Under the pieces are notes generated by a model that was not told the DNA's origin, ran no database searches, and saw only the letters and a program-made list of their open reading frames with translations. This document shows, one piece after another, positions 1 to 8,300 of a DNA stretch of 64,000 nucleotides. The stretch comes from Anaerolineae bacterium (GTDB taxonomy: Bacteria; Chloroflexota; Anaerolineae; Promineifilales; Promineifilaceae): NCBI GenBank assembly GCA_020848035.1, contig JADLAX010000030.1:62001-126000 (forward strand), in the 5' to 3' direction. Made by a program: the position numbers and the translations under genes. The first letter of the stretch is position 1; each line of letters begins with the position of its first letter.

Positions 1-1
1 C

Positions 2-1759
2 CAAAAAAGCTACGCCCAGATGCTGGCCAACTGGTACGACACGATTGCTTTTGACTGGGAGGCGGAAAAAGCGGTGGCTACGGCCGTTTCCCACCTGGGC
101 ACAGACGGCCGTCTCCTGCTCAACCCGGCTGGTGAAGTCATCCATGTGACGATGGTGGAGAAGCTGCTGGTGCTGCTGCTGGCCAAGCTCACCAACCTGG
201 TGCCCGAGGGCGGCATCTGGATGAACACACAGCGCCCAGAGTGGAACGACGCCAACAATGCCCTGGTGGGCAAAGGGCTGTCGGTGGTAACGGCCGCTTA
301 TCTGCGCCGCTTCATCGCCTTCTGGCAAACGCTGCTGGCGGCCTACGAGGGCGCGGATTTTGTGGTGAATACAGCCGTGGCCACCCTGCTGGGCGACGTG
401 CAAATCATCTTTAACCATTTTCGGGATCGGCTGGACAGTGGTTTCAGCGATGCGGATCGGCGGGCGGTGATGGATGCGTTGGGAACGGCCGTAACGGCCT
501 ACCGCGCCACCCTTTACGAGAGCAGTTTGCCACAGACGCAGCAGCCCCTCGCGGCCGTTGAGCTGGCTGATTTTCTCACCCTGGCCCAGCGGTACATCGA
601 GCAGACGCTGCACGTTAACCGGCGGCCCGATGGATTGGCCCATACCTACAACATTTTGCGCCTGAGCGCTGAAAGCGCAGGCATCGAGCCTTTGTACCTG
701 ATGCTGGAGGGGCAGGTGGCGCTGCTTTCCTCAGGTCTGCTGGCCCCGGCGGCAGCCCTGGCGCTGCTGCAAAGCCTGCGTCACAGCGATTTGTACCGGG
801 CAGACCAGCACTCGTACATGCTGTATCCCAACCGCCGCCTGCCCGGTTTCCGCCAGAAAAACAACGTGACGGCGGCCCAGGTGGCCCAATCGCCGCTGGT
901 ACAGGCGCTGCGAGCGGCCGGGGATAAGCGGTTGTTGCTTGAGGATGAGGCGGGCATGTTTCATTTTAACGGCCGTTTCCGCAATGCCAGCGATGTAACG
1001 GCCGTGTTACACACGATGCGCCAGGAAGCCAAACTGGCCGAGCTGGTGGCCGGGGAGCAGGAGTTTATCCTGGAACTGTTTGAAACAACCTTCAACCATC
1101 GGGCCTTCACCGGCCGGTCGGGCACCTTTTTTGCTTACGAGGGCTTGGGCAGCATCTACTGGCACATGGTGGCCAAGCTGCTGTTGGCGGCGCAGGAGTG
1201 TTACCAGCAGGCAGTGCAAGAAGGGGCGGCTACGGCCGTTACCACCGCTCTGGCCAACGCCTACTACGACATTCGCGCCGGGATTGGCTTCAACAAAACG
1301 CCGGAGGTGTATGGCGCGTTTCCCACCGATCCGTACTCGCACACGCCGTTGGGCAGCGGGGCACGCCAGCCGGGCATGACCGGGCAGGTGAAGGAAGAAA
1401 TTTTGACGCGCTGGGGCGAGTTGGGTGTGGTGGTGCAGGCCGGTCAGCTTTGTTTTGCCCCGACCCTGCTCCAGGCGCAGGAATTTTTGCGGGAATCTGG
1501 TGCTTTTTCGTATATCGACCAGGACGGCCGTGCTCAAACCATATCACGGCCGCCAAACTCGCTGGCGTTCACCTTCTGCCAGACGCCGATTGTGTACACG
1601 CTGGGGGATGTGGTGCAGCTGGAGGTGGCGTGGGCAGACGGCCGTAGCCAGACCAGCCCCGGCCATTGCTTAGACCAGGCCACCAGCCAACACATTCTCG
1701 ACCGGAGTGGAGCGGTGAGGTGGGTGCGGGTAACTGTGGTGGGGTGGGAACGGCCGTAA
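2..1759 (+). CDS. C-terminal part of a large uncharacterised protein (5' end outside window)
   Basis: The reading frame is open from base 2, upstream of the first ATG at 20, so this is most likely the tail of a longer gene. About 585 residues are visible, ending in a TAA inside an ACGGCCGT copy. The text has a PEWNDANNALVG segment, a YEGLGSIYWHM segment and a run around AFPTDPYSHTP followed by QPGMTGQVKEE. These resemble helical-barrel glycosidase-like proteins of unknown function, but I cannot name the family. There is no signal peptide or membrane segment in the visible part. It is convergent with the Smr gene, with a perfect inverted repeat between them. Function unknown; a carbohydrate-active role is a weak guess. 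Confidence 0.7.
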   Translation, partial: QKSYAQMLANWYDTIAFDWEAEKAVATAVSHLGTDGRLLLNPAGEVIHVTMVEKLLVLLLAKLTNLVPEGGIWMNTQRPEWNDANNALVGKGLSVVTAAYLRRFIAFWQTLLAAYEGADFVVNTAVATLLGDVQIIFNHFRDRLDSGFSDADRRAVMDALGTAVTAYRATLYESSLPQTQQPLAAVELADFLTLAQRYIEQTLHVNRRPDGLAHTYNILRLSAESAGIEPLYLMLEGQVALLSSGLLAPAAALALLQSLRHSDLYRADQHSYMLYPNRRLPGFRQKNNVTAAQVAQSPLVQALRAAGDKRLLLEDEAGMFHFNGRFRNASDVTAVLHTMRQEAKLAELVAGEQEFILELFETTFNHRAFTGRSGTFFAYEGLGSIYWHMVAKLLLAAQECYQQAVQEGAATAVTTALANAYYDIRAGIGFNKTPEVYGAFPTDPYSHTPLGSGARQPGMTGQVKEEILTRWGELGVVVQAGQLCFAPTLLQAQEFLRESGAFSYIDQDGRAQTISRPPNSLAFTFCQTPIVYTLGDVVQLEVAWADGRSQTSPGHCLDQATSQHILDRSGAVRWVRVTVVGWERP

Positions 1760-1873
1760 TTTTGCTGCGAATGGCAGCCGCCGTAATTCTGCTCACTTAT
1801 TTGCGCATACGCCCCTCTGTAATTGGCAGAAAGTTTTCCAAAATTAACGAGCGTGGAATCTGCCAAGTACTTG

Positions 1874-1928
1874 AGTAAACCGCACAACAATGGCGATTTT
1901 ATCTTCCAAAATTTTTGTGCGGTTTACT
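1874..1928. terminator. Perfect 14-bp inverted repeat between convergent genes
   Basis: AGTAAACCGCACAA (1874-1887) pairs perfectly with TTGTGCGGTTTACT (1915-1928) across an AT-rich 27-base loop. It sits between two convergent genes, and the right arm touches the Smr stop codon. There is no clear U-tract on either side, so it could be a bidirectional terminator or simply an mRNA-end hairpin. Confidence 0.55.
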
Positions 1929-2182
1929 TAATGCCGAAAATGGACAAAGATGCGCCCAAAGTTTTTGCTGTCCTTTTCGATGCGGTGGTACAGCTGGCGA
2001 ATCTCGGGCTGGTTGAGGAAGCGCAGTACACGCTTTTTAAGCTGGCCGCTGCCCTTGCCAGGAATAATTTCCACCAGCTCAATCCGGCGGTCTACCGCTT
2101 CGCGCATGATGCGGTTCAGCTCGATCTCGATTTTGTCGCCTTTGTTGTAAATGTCGTGTAAGTCCAGCTTGAGCTTGGCCAT
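1928..2182 (-). CDS. Smr-domain protein (stand-alone)
   Basis: This 84-residue protein is essentially one Smr (small MutS-related) domain. It begins with an LDLHDIY motif (the conserved LDLHG-type N-terminus), has the central IIPGKGSGQLKK motif typical of Smr (H-G-K-G equivalent) and ends in an FVHFRH strand. Smr domains act as DNA or RNA endonucleases or nucleic-acid binders, here in the cytoplasm. It is the last gene of a three-gene minus-strand run, 14 bases after the EamA gene. The upstream sequence supplies a GGAAACG-like ribosome site. The family call is firm; the substrate cannot be told. Confidence 0.85.
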   Translation of the reverse strand: MAKLKLDLHDIYNKGDKIEIELNRIMREAVDRRIELVEIIPGKGSGQLKKRVLRFLNQPEIRQLYHRIEKDSKNFGRIFVHFRH

Positions 2183-2196
2183 GTACGTTTCCTTTG

Positions 2197-2628
2197 CTAC
2201 CGGTTGAGGGCCAGCACCAGCACCCCACCACCCACCATGAGAATGCCCAACCAGCCGACGGCGGACGGCCGTTCCCCCAAAAAGATCACCGCAAACAGCG
2301 CTACCAATACCACGCTCAGCTTGTCGATAGGGGCAACCTGTGACGCATCACCCACCTTCAGCGCCCGAAAGTAGCACACCCAAGACGCGCCGGTTGCCAG
2401 GCCAGACAGTACCAGGAACAACCACGTGCGCTGGGATAGGGCCAGCGGATTGCTCCACTTGCCCGTAAAGTACACAAAGCCGCTCAACACCGCAAAAATG
2501 ACCACGGTGCGCACCAGGGTGGCCAGGTCAGAATCGACACCTTCCAGGCCAACCTTGGCAAAAATGGCGGTGAGGGCCGCAAAAACGGCCGATAACACTG
2601 CCCACATAAACCAGTTTGTTGAGGTCAC
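2197..2628 (-). CDS. Half-size EamA/DMT family membrane transporter
   Basis: A 143-residue protein with about five hydrophobic helices and a single EamA repeat; full-size DMT transporters have two repeats, so this one would work as a dimer. The family end motif is visible: a helix with APIDKLSVVLVAL, then FLGERPSAVGWLGI and a final glycine-rich helix. I chose the GTG at 2628 because AGGAAGGG lies just upstream; the frame also extends to 2850, but that part overlaps the DUF421 gene and reads as non-protein. Substrate unknown; relatives export or import small metabolites. Confidence 0.8.
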   Translation of the reverse strand: MTSTNWFMWAVLSAVFAALTAIFAKVGLEGVDSDLATLVRTVVIFAVLSGFVYFTGKWSNPLALSQRTWLFLVLSGLATGASWVCYFRALKVGDASQVAPIDKLSVVLVALFAVIFLGERPSAVGWLGILMVGGGVLVLALNR

Positions 2629-2659
2629 ATCAGCCCTTCCTTTGTCTATAGTTGGCTGG

Positions 2660-3214
2660 CTAATCCAGCTCATCCGGCAGCGTGGGTTCGCCTTTGTGTC
2701 GGTCGCCCCCCTTGTGGCGGAACAGGCCCACATGACCGGTTTGCTCCAGGAAAATGTACTGCACCTCGCCAGTGTTGTCGATCTCTTTTTCACGCAGCAG
2801 GGCAAACAACTCCTCACGCCGCAGGTGCTCCTTGGCCAGGTTTTCCTCAAGGATTTTACCTTCTTTCACCAGCAGGCGCGGGACACCTTCCAGGAAGGTG
2901 TTCACTTCTTTGTAGCGAAATTGCAGCTTGCTCAAGAAGTAGTTCAGGCCAACCATCGTCAAAATGATCAGCCAGGCGTAGAAAATTGGTACTTCTGGGT
3001 AGAGCATTGAATCACCCGTGGCTGACCCCAGGGCAATGATTAAAATTAGCTCAAACGGGGAGAGCTGGCGTTGGCCGCGTTTGCCCATGTAGCGCAGCAC
3101 AATCACGGCGAATGCGTAGATCAGCACAACACGAAACACAATTTCCAAAAGGTACAGCGGTGGCTCCTCACCAATGAAGAGGCGGTGCCAGTCGAACGGG
3201 GTTATGGGGTCCAT
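2660..3214 (-). CDS. DUF421 (YetF-like) membrane protein
   Basis: A 184-residue protein with three N-terminal membrane helices (about residues 20-100) followed by a soluble domain. It has the typical DUF421 string VLRYMGKRGQRQLSPFE after the first helix and the ALGSATGDSM segment in the second, then the soluble part with FLEGVPRLLVKEGK and a REELFALLREK helix. This is the YetF/YrbG architecture, whose function is not established. An AAGGAG site lies upstream of the ATG. It is the first gene of the operon with EamA (31-base gap) and Smr and is divergent from the MarR-ABC operon. Confidence 0.88.
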   Translation of the reverse strand: MDPITPFDWHRLFIGEEPPLYLLEIVFRVVLIYAFAVIVLRYMGKRGQRQLSPFELILIIALGSATGDSMLYPEVPIFYAWLIILTMVGLNYFLSKLQFRYKEVNTFLEGVPRLLVKEGKILEENLAKEHLRREELFALLREKEIDNTGEVQYIFLEQTGHVGLFRHKGGDRHKGEPTLPDELD

Positions 3215-3261
3215 TACAACTCCTTTATTACCAGTCTGTGTTTGTCAATTGTTGCTGCCAA

Positions 3262-3267
3262 ATTATA
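3262..3267 (-). promoter_or_regulatory. Possible -10 box for the DUF421 operon
   Basis: On the minus strand TATAAT occupies 3267-3262, about 48 bases before the DUF421 start. No good -35 box is seen at the right spacing, so this is only a candidate. Confidence 0.35.
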
Positions 3268-3293
3268 AGCCTTTTGTGGCATAGCAGAAATGC

Positions 3294-3321
3294 TTGACAG
3301 AATAGTTCGGCATAGTATAAT
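3294..3321 (+). promoter_or_regulatory. Near-perfect sigma-70-type promoter for the MarR-ABC operon
   Basis: TTGACA at 3294-3299 and TATAAT at 3316-3321 are separated by 16 bases, both full consensus. Transcription would begin near 3328, about 68 bases before the MarR start. This is the strongest promoter-like sequence in the window, fitting a promoter kept down by a repressor. Confidence 0.8.
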
Positions 3322-3340
3322 TCTGCCTGATAATATTGTG
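3311..3340. promoter_or_regulatory. Candidate MarR operator over the -10 box
   Basis: CATAGTATAAT (3311-3321) is an imperfect inverted repeat of TGATAATATTGTG (ending 3340); the arms share the pattern CAYARTATWWT with about 8 of 11 positions matching. It covers the -10 box and the start point, where MarR proteins commonly bind to repress their own operon. Inference from position and symmetry only. Confidence 0.5.
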
Positions 3341-3395
3341 GCGCAGCACTTCCTGCCGGAACGGCAAGAAGGCTTTTTTTTGTTTTGGAAGGGAA

Positions 3396-3947
3396 ATGAC
3401 ACATAAAACCTGGCTACAAGATTCCGAAAAACGGCAAAAGTGGATGGCATTTATGCAAAACTTCCATCCTGAAATTGAACCCAAAACCCTGCGTTTGATG
3501 GAGGAATTGGGCTACGTGGCCCGGTCGATTTTCCACATGCGTGAGCAAAGCATCGACGAAGCGGGGCTTTCTTTTGCTCAATACCAGGTGTTGATGCATC
3601 TCTTTTTTGCCGAGCAGATGGGAGAGCCCGGTGAGCTAAACCCGTCGGAGATCAGCGATCGGCAGGGGGTGAGCCGCAACACGATGAGCGCGTTTATCCG
3701 TAACCTGGAGGACGAACGGCTGGTTGAACGCCGCCTGGACCCTGATGATCGCCGTCGTTTTAACATCAGCCTGACGGAAAACGGCCGTTCCCTCGTCAGT
3801 CAATACATGCACGATCATCTGGACACGGTGGGGCACTGCTTCAGCGCCCTGGCCCCCGATGAGCAAGAAACATTGTTACATCTGCTGCAAAAATTAGGCA
3901 CACACGTAACGGCCGTCCGCCGACAAACCGTAAGCAGTGAACGGTGA
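3396..3947 (+). CDS. MarR family transcriptional regulator
   Basis: A 183-residue winged-helix regulator. A dimerisation helix comes first, then a recognition region with NPSEISDRQGVSRNTMSAFIR (helix-turn-helix) and the wing RRLDPDDRRRFNISLTENG, the hallmark D-x-R-R of MarR. The ATG at 3396 is chosen for the GGAAGGG just upstream; the frame reaches back to 3336 but that part lies in the leader. The gene is followed after 54 bases by a pair of ABC exporter genes, so it probably represses its own operon and senses an exported compound. The ligand is unknown. Confidence 0.9.
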   Translation: MTHKTWLQDSEKRQKWMAFMQNFHPEIEPKTLRLMEELGYVARSIFHMREQSIDEAGLSFAQYQVLMHLFFAEQMGEPGELNPSEISDRQGVSRNTMSAFIRNLEDERLVERRLDPDDRRRFNISLTENGRSLVSQYMHDHLDTVGHCFSALAPDEQETLLHLLQKLGTHVTAVRRQTVSSER

Positions 3948-4001
3948 ACTTTTCACTTTTCACTTCATACTGATTCCCGAAGAATAGGAGTTTCAACAAC
4001 T

Positions 4002-6239
4002 ATGCTGCGATTAAGAAGGTACCTGAATCCATACATGTTCATGTTTATGGTTTCGGTCATCCTATTGTTCATCCAGGCCAATCTGGACCTGGCCTTGCCC
4101 GACTATCTCTCGCGGATCGTCAATACGGGCATTCAACAAAGTGGTGTGGAAAGCCCGGTGGCTTCGGCCATGCGGCAGGAAACGTTTGACCATCTCTTGC
4201 TTTTTCTGAGCGAAGAGGAGGCAACGGCCGTTCAAGACGCCTATACCCCCGTTCAACCCGGCACGGTAGAAGCGGCCGACTATCTCGCCCAGTATCCCTA
4301 CCTGGCATCCCAGGCCATTGTCGTGCGCAACGAGCTCAGCGACGACGAAATTGACGCGCTGACCAACCCGATGGCCGAGGCGTTCCTGGCGGTGTCTGCC
4401 CTGGAGCAGGCGATGGCTGATCCCGAAGCGGCGGCTCAAATGGGCGGCGCGTTTGACCTTTCCCGTCTGCCCGCAGGCACCGACCTGTTTGCCCTGATCG
4501 GCCGCCTACCGGCTGCCCAGCGCGCCGAAATCAGCGACACGATGAATGAGCGTTTTGCCACGTTGGGTGAGACGATGGTGGTGCAAACGGCCGTTGTCGC
4601 CGTAAAAGCAGAGTATGAAGCGCTGGGCATGGACGTAGCTGCTCTGCAAAATAGCTACATCTTGCGCGTGGGAGCTATCATGCTGGGCGTGACGCTGCTT
4701 TCGGCCGTGGCCACTGTGACCGTGGGTTACCTGTCGGCCAAGATTGCCGCCGGGATTGGGCGCGATTTGCGCAGCGATGTTTTCCGCAAGGTGGAAAGCT
4801 TCTCCAGTGCCGAGTTCGACAAATTCCCCACCGCTTCGCTCATCACCCGGTCCACCAACGACATTACCCAGCTGCAAATGGTGACCATGTTTATGGTGCG
4901 CCTGGTCTTCTATGCGCCCATCATGGGCATTGGCGGGACCATTCGCGCCATCGGCAAAGGCTCATCCATGTGGTGGACCATCGCCGTGGCCGTGATTGTG
5001 CTGGTAGGGGTGATTGGCGTGGTCATTTCCATCGCCATGCCCCGCTTCCAGGTGGTGCAGAAGCTCATCGACCGCATCAATCTGGTGGCCCGCGAAAATC
5101 TCTCTGGCATGATGGTGATCCGTGCTTTCAACATGCAGGGTTTTGAGGAAAAGCGGTTTGATAAGGCCAATCTGGACCTGGCGGATAACACTTTATTTAT
5201 CGCCCGCGTCACCTCAATCATGATGCCGGTGATGATGTTCATTTTGAACGTGCTGTCGGTGCTGATCATTTGGGTGGGGGCGCAGCAGGTGGCCGACGCC
5301 AACATGCAGGTTGGCGACGTGATGGCCTTCTTGCAGTACGCCATGCAAATTGTCTTCTCCTTCCTGATGCTCTCCATGCTCTTCATCATCCTGCCGCGCG
5401 CCCAGGTTTCGGCCGACCGCATTGCCGACGTGTTGGAGGTTGAGCCTATCATCCACGATCCGGTCAAGCCGCAGCACCTGAATGGCAGCTTCACCGGCAC
5501 GGTGGAGTTCCGCAACGTCTCCTTCCGCTATCCGGGGGCCGACACGGACATCTTGCACGACATCAGTTTTGTGGCCCGGCCCGGTGAAACCACCGCGTTT
5601 ATCGGCTCGACGGGTTCGGGCAAGTCCACGGTGGTCAACCTCATCCCGCGCTTTTATGACGTGACCGAAGGCAGCATCTTGCTGGACGGCATCGACATTC
5701 GCGAGGTGACGCAGCACGATCTGCGCGAAAAGATTGGCTACGTGCCGCAAAAAGGCATCCTGTTCTCCGGCACCATCGAGAGCAACTTACGTTACGCCGA
5801 TGAATATGCCAGCGCGGAGGATTTGCAAACGGCCGTTACCATTGCCCAGGCCGCCGACTTTGTCCAGAGCAAGCCGGAAGGGCTGATGACCGAAATTGCC
5901 CAGGGGGGCACCAACGTCTCCGGTGGTCAGCGGCAGCGGCTCTCCATTGCCCGCGCCCTGGTGAAAAAGCCGCCCATCTACATCTTCGACGACACATTCT
6001 CGGCGCTGGACTTTAAAACCGACGCGGCCCTGCGCCGCGCCCTGCACCAAAGCACCCAGGACAGCACCATCTTGGTGGTGACCCAGCGTGTCTCTACGGT
6101 GAAAAATGCCGAACAGATTATTGTGCTGGATCAAGGCCGCGTGGTGGGCCAGGGTACCCACGAAGAACTCATGGCCACCTGTGAAACATACCAGGAAATT
6201 GCCCTGTCCCAATTAAGTATGGAGGAACTCTCATCATGA
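4002..6239 (+). CDS. ABC exporter subunit with large extracytoplasmic insert and degenerate catalytic site
   Basis: 745 residues: an exporter-type transmembrane domain fused to a nucleotide-binding domain (about residues 490-745). Between TM1 (about 12-32) and TM2 (about 225-250) sits an acidic insert of about 190 residues, placed outside the membrane. Walker A GSTGSGKST is at 535-543 and the signature VSGGQ at 639-643. Walker B reads IFDD, so Asp664 stands where the catalytic Glu normally is. The next gene has the canonical Glu, so the two should form an asymmetric heterodimer of the BmrCD/TM287-288 kind, in which the subunit with the outside domain is also known. AGGAG precedes the ATG; it overlaps the partner by four bases. 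Multidrug or lipid export is likely. Confidence 0.9.
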   Translation: MLRLRRYLNPYMFMFMVSVILLFIQANLDLALPDYLSRIVNTGIQQSGVESPVASAMRQETFDHLLLFLSEEEATAVQDAYTPVQPGTVEAADYLAQYPYLASQAIVVRNELSDDEIDALTNPMAEAFLAVSALEQAMADPEAAAQMGGAFDLSRLPAGTDLFALIGRLPAAQRAEISDTMNERFATLGETMVVQTAVVAVKAEYEALGMDVAALQNSYILRVGAIMLGVTLLSAVATVTVGYLSAKIAAGIGRDLRSDVFRKVESFSSAEFDKFPTASLITRSTNDITQLQMVTMFMVRLVFYAPIMGIGGTIRAIGKGSSMWWTIAVAVIVLVGVIGVVISIAMPRFQVVQKLIDRINLVARENLSGMMVIRAFNMQGFEEKRFDKANLDLADNTLFIARVTSIMMPVMMFILNVLSVLIIWVGAQQVADANMQVGDVMAFLQYAMQIVFSFLMLSMLFIILPRAQVSADRIADVLEVEPIIHDPVKPQHLNGSFTGTVEFRNVSFRYPGADTDILHDISFVARPGETTAFIGSTGSGKSTVVNLIPRFYDVTEGSILLDGIDIREVTQHDLREKIGYVPQKGILFSGTIESNLRYADEYASAEDLQTAVTIAQAADFVQSKPEGLMTEIAQGGTNVSGGQRQRLSIARALVKKPPIYIFDDTFSALDFKTDAALRRALHQSTQDSTILVVTQRVSTVKNAEQIIVLDQGRVVGQGTHEELMATCETYQEIALSQLSMEELSS

Positions 6240-8128
6240 TGATGCACGGTGGTGGTAGAGGCGGTCCGGCCAACGGCGGACCCATCGCGGCCATGCGCAA
6301 AGGCGACACGGCCCGCAACTTCAAAAAAACCATGAGCAAGCTGGCGAAATACCTGGCTGCTTACAAATTTCAGCTCATCATTGTGGTCATCTTTGCGGTA
6401 GCCTCCACGGTTTTCAACATTGTTGGCCCCAAGGTGTTGGGCAACGCCACCACCCGCCTGTTTGAAGGGGTGATGGCCGAGATTGCCGGGACCGGTTCGA
6501 TTGATTTTGACTATATCGGCCGTATCCTGCTGATCATGCTCGTTTTGTACGTTCTGTCGTCTGTTTTTGCTTACCTGATGGGCTGGATCATGGCCGGGGT
6601 TTCCACCGACATCTCCTACCGCTTCCGCGAGGAGATTGCGGCCAAGATCAACAAGATGCCCCTGAGCTACTTTGACCGCAACACACAGGGTGAGGTGCTG
6701 TCGCGCATCACCAACGATGTGGATACGGTGAACCAGACGCTCAGCCAGAGCCTGACACAAATTATCACCTCGGCGATCACAGTGTTGGGTGTGCTGATCA
6801 TGATGTTTTCCATCAGCTGGCTGATGACCCTGGTGGCCCTGATTGTGATTCCCCTGACGTTGGCGGCGGTGGGCCTCATCGTCAGCCGCTCCCAGGTTTA
6901 CTTCAAGGAGCAGCAGGATTACCTGGGGCACGTCAACGGCCACGTGGAGGAAATGTTTGGTGGTCACCGGGTGATGAAGGCGTTTAACATGGAAGAACGC
7001 AGCATCGAGAAGTTCGAAACGTACAACAATACGCTGTACGGTGTGGCCTGGAAATCCCAGTTCCTGTCTGGCCTGATGATGCCCATCATGACCTTCATTG
7101 GCAATTTGGGCTACGTGGCGGTGGTGGTGGTAGGTGGTTACCTGACGGTGCGCAACACGATTACCGTGGGCGACATTCAGGCGTTTATCCAGTACGTGCG
7201 CAACTTCAACATGCCGCTGACCCAGCTGGCCAACATTTCCAACGTGCTGCAGCAAACGGCCGCTGCCGCCGAACGCGTCTTTGAGTTCCTGGAAGAGCCC
7301 GAAGAGGTGCAAGAAACGGAAAATCCGGTGGTGCTGGACACCGTCGAGGGGCATGTGGAATTCCGCAACGTGCGTTTTGGTTACAACCCGGACGAACCGG
7401 TTATCCGTAACCTGTCTGGTGAAGCCAAACCGGGGCAGAAGGTGGCCATTGTTGGCCCAACCGGGGCGGGTAAAACCACCATCGTTAAGCTGCTCATGCG
7501 CTTTTACGACGTGGACGGAGGCTCGATTCTGGTCGACGGGCACGACATTCGTGAGTTTCGGCGGCAGGATTTGCGGCGCTGGTTTGGCATGGTGCTGCAA
7601 GACACCTGGTTGTACAACGACACGATCATGGAGAATATTCGCTACGGCCGTCCCGATGCCACCGACGAAGAAGTGGAAGCCGCCGCCCGGGCCGCCCACG
7701 TCGACCACTTTGTGCATACCCTGCCCGATGGCTACCAGATGGTGATCAACGAAGAAACGAGCAACATCTCGCAAGGGCAGATGCAGCTGCTCACCATCGC
7801 CCGCGCCGTGCTGGCCGACCCCCGGATTCTTATCCTGGACGAGGCCACCAGCTCGGTGGACACACGCACCGAGGTGTTGATCCAGCAGGCGATGGACCGG
7901 TTGATGATCGGCCGTACCAGCTTCATCATCGCCCACCGTCTCTCCACCATTCGCAACGCCGACCTCATTTTGGTGATGCGTGACGGCGACATCGTGGAGC
8001 AGGGCAACCACGTGGACCTGCTGGAGCGCGGCGGTTTCTACGCCGAGCTGTACAACAGCCAGTTTGAGCATCTGGAGCCGGAAACGGACACGATGCCCCG
8101 CGAAGAGCTGTTGATGCCGGCGGATTAA
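6236..8128 (+). CDS. ABC exporter subunit with canonical Walker B, partner of the preceding gene
   Basis: 630 residues: a glycine-rich cytoplasmic lead of about 40 residues, six membrane helices (about 40-330) and a nucleotide-binding domain (about 370-610). Walker A GPTGAGKTT is at 407-415, Walker B has LDE with catalytic Glu536, but the signature motif is ISQGQ (511-515) in place of LSGGQ. Together with the Asp664 of the partner this predicts one active ATP site (this Walker A/B with the partner's VSGGQ) and one degenerate site. The start overlaps the previous stop in ATGA, indicating translational coupling. A perfect terminator follows. Substrate unknown; MarR control suggests drug or membrane stress. 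Confidence 0.9.
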   Translation: MMMHGGGRGGPANGGPIAAMRKGDTARNFKKTMSKLAKYLAAYKFQLIIVVIFAVASTVFNIVGPKVLGNATTRLFEGVMAEIAGTGSIDFDYIGRILLIMLVLYVLSSVFAYLMGWIMAGVSTDISYRFREEIAAKINKMPLSYFDRNTQGEVLSRITNDVDTVNQTLSQSLTQIITSAITVLGVLIMMFSISWLMTLVALIVIPLTLAAVGLIVSRSQVYFKEQQDYLGHVNGHVEEMFGGHRVMKAFNMEERSIEKFETYNNTLYGVAWKSQFLSGLMMPIMTFIGNLGYVAVVVVGGYLTVRNTITVGDIQAFIQYVRNFNMPLTQLANISNVLQQTAAAAERVFEFLEEPEEVQETENPVVLDTVEGHVEFRNVRFGYNPDEPVIRNLSGEAKPGQKVAIVGPTGAGKTTIVKLLMRFYDVDGGSILVDGHDIREFRRQDLRRWFGMVLQDTWLYNDTIMENIRYGRPDATDEEVEAAARAAHVDHFVHTLPDGYQMVINEETSNISQGQMQLLTIARAVLADPRILILDEATSSVDTRTEVLIQQAMDRLMIGRTSFIIAHRLSTIRNADLILVMRDGDIVEQGNHVDLLERGGFYAELYNSQFEHLEPETDTMPREELLMPAD

Positions 8129-8160
8129 TGCCCGGCTGTGCCGCTATCGCCCGGAAAAAG

Positions 8161-8197
8161 AGACAGCCCGTTGGTCAAATCCAGCGGGCTGTCTTTT
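8161..8197 (+). terminator. Rho-independent terminator of the MarR-ABC operon
   Basis: AGACAGCCCG (8161-8170) pairs perfectly with CGGGCTGTCT (8185-8194), with a 14-base loop, preceded by an A-run and followed by TTTT. It lies 32 bases after the second ABC gene. Confidence 0.9.
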
Positions 8198-8300
8198 GTG
8201 TGCGGTGACGAAGATGAGTAAGGTTCACTTTTCCGTTGGAAAGTACGGCCGTTTGAGATAATCTTCCATCCCGTAAAACACCCAACAGGAGAAAACCAAG

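Noticed and set aside
2629-2850. Longer EamA protein starting at 2850
   Set aside because: The additional 74 residues overlap the DUF421 gene in another frame and are Cys/Arg-rich; a GTG with AGGAAGGG at 2628 is better.
6131-8071. 646-codon open frame on the minus strand
   Set aside because: It is fully antisense to the second ABC gene, is His/Val-rich with no domain, and arises from codon bias in GC-rich DNA.
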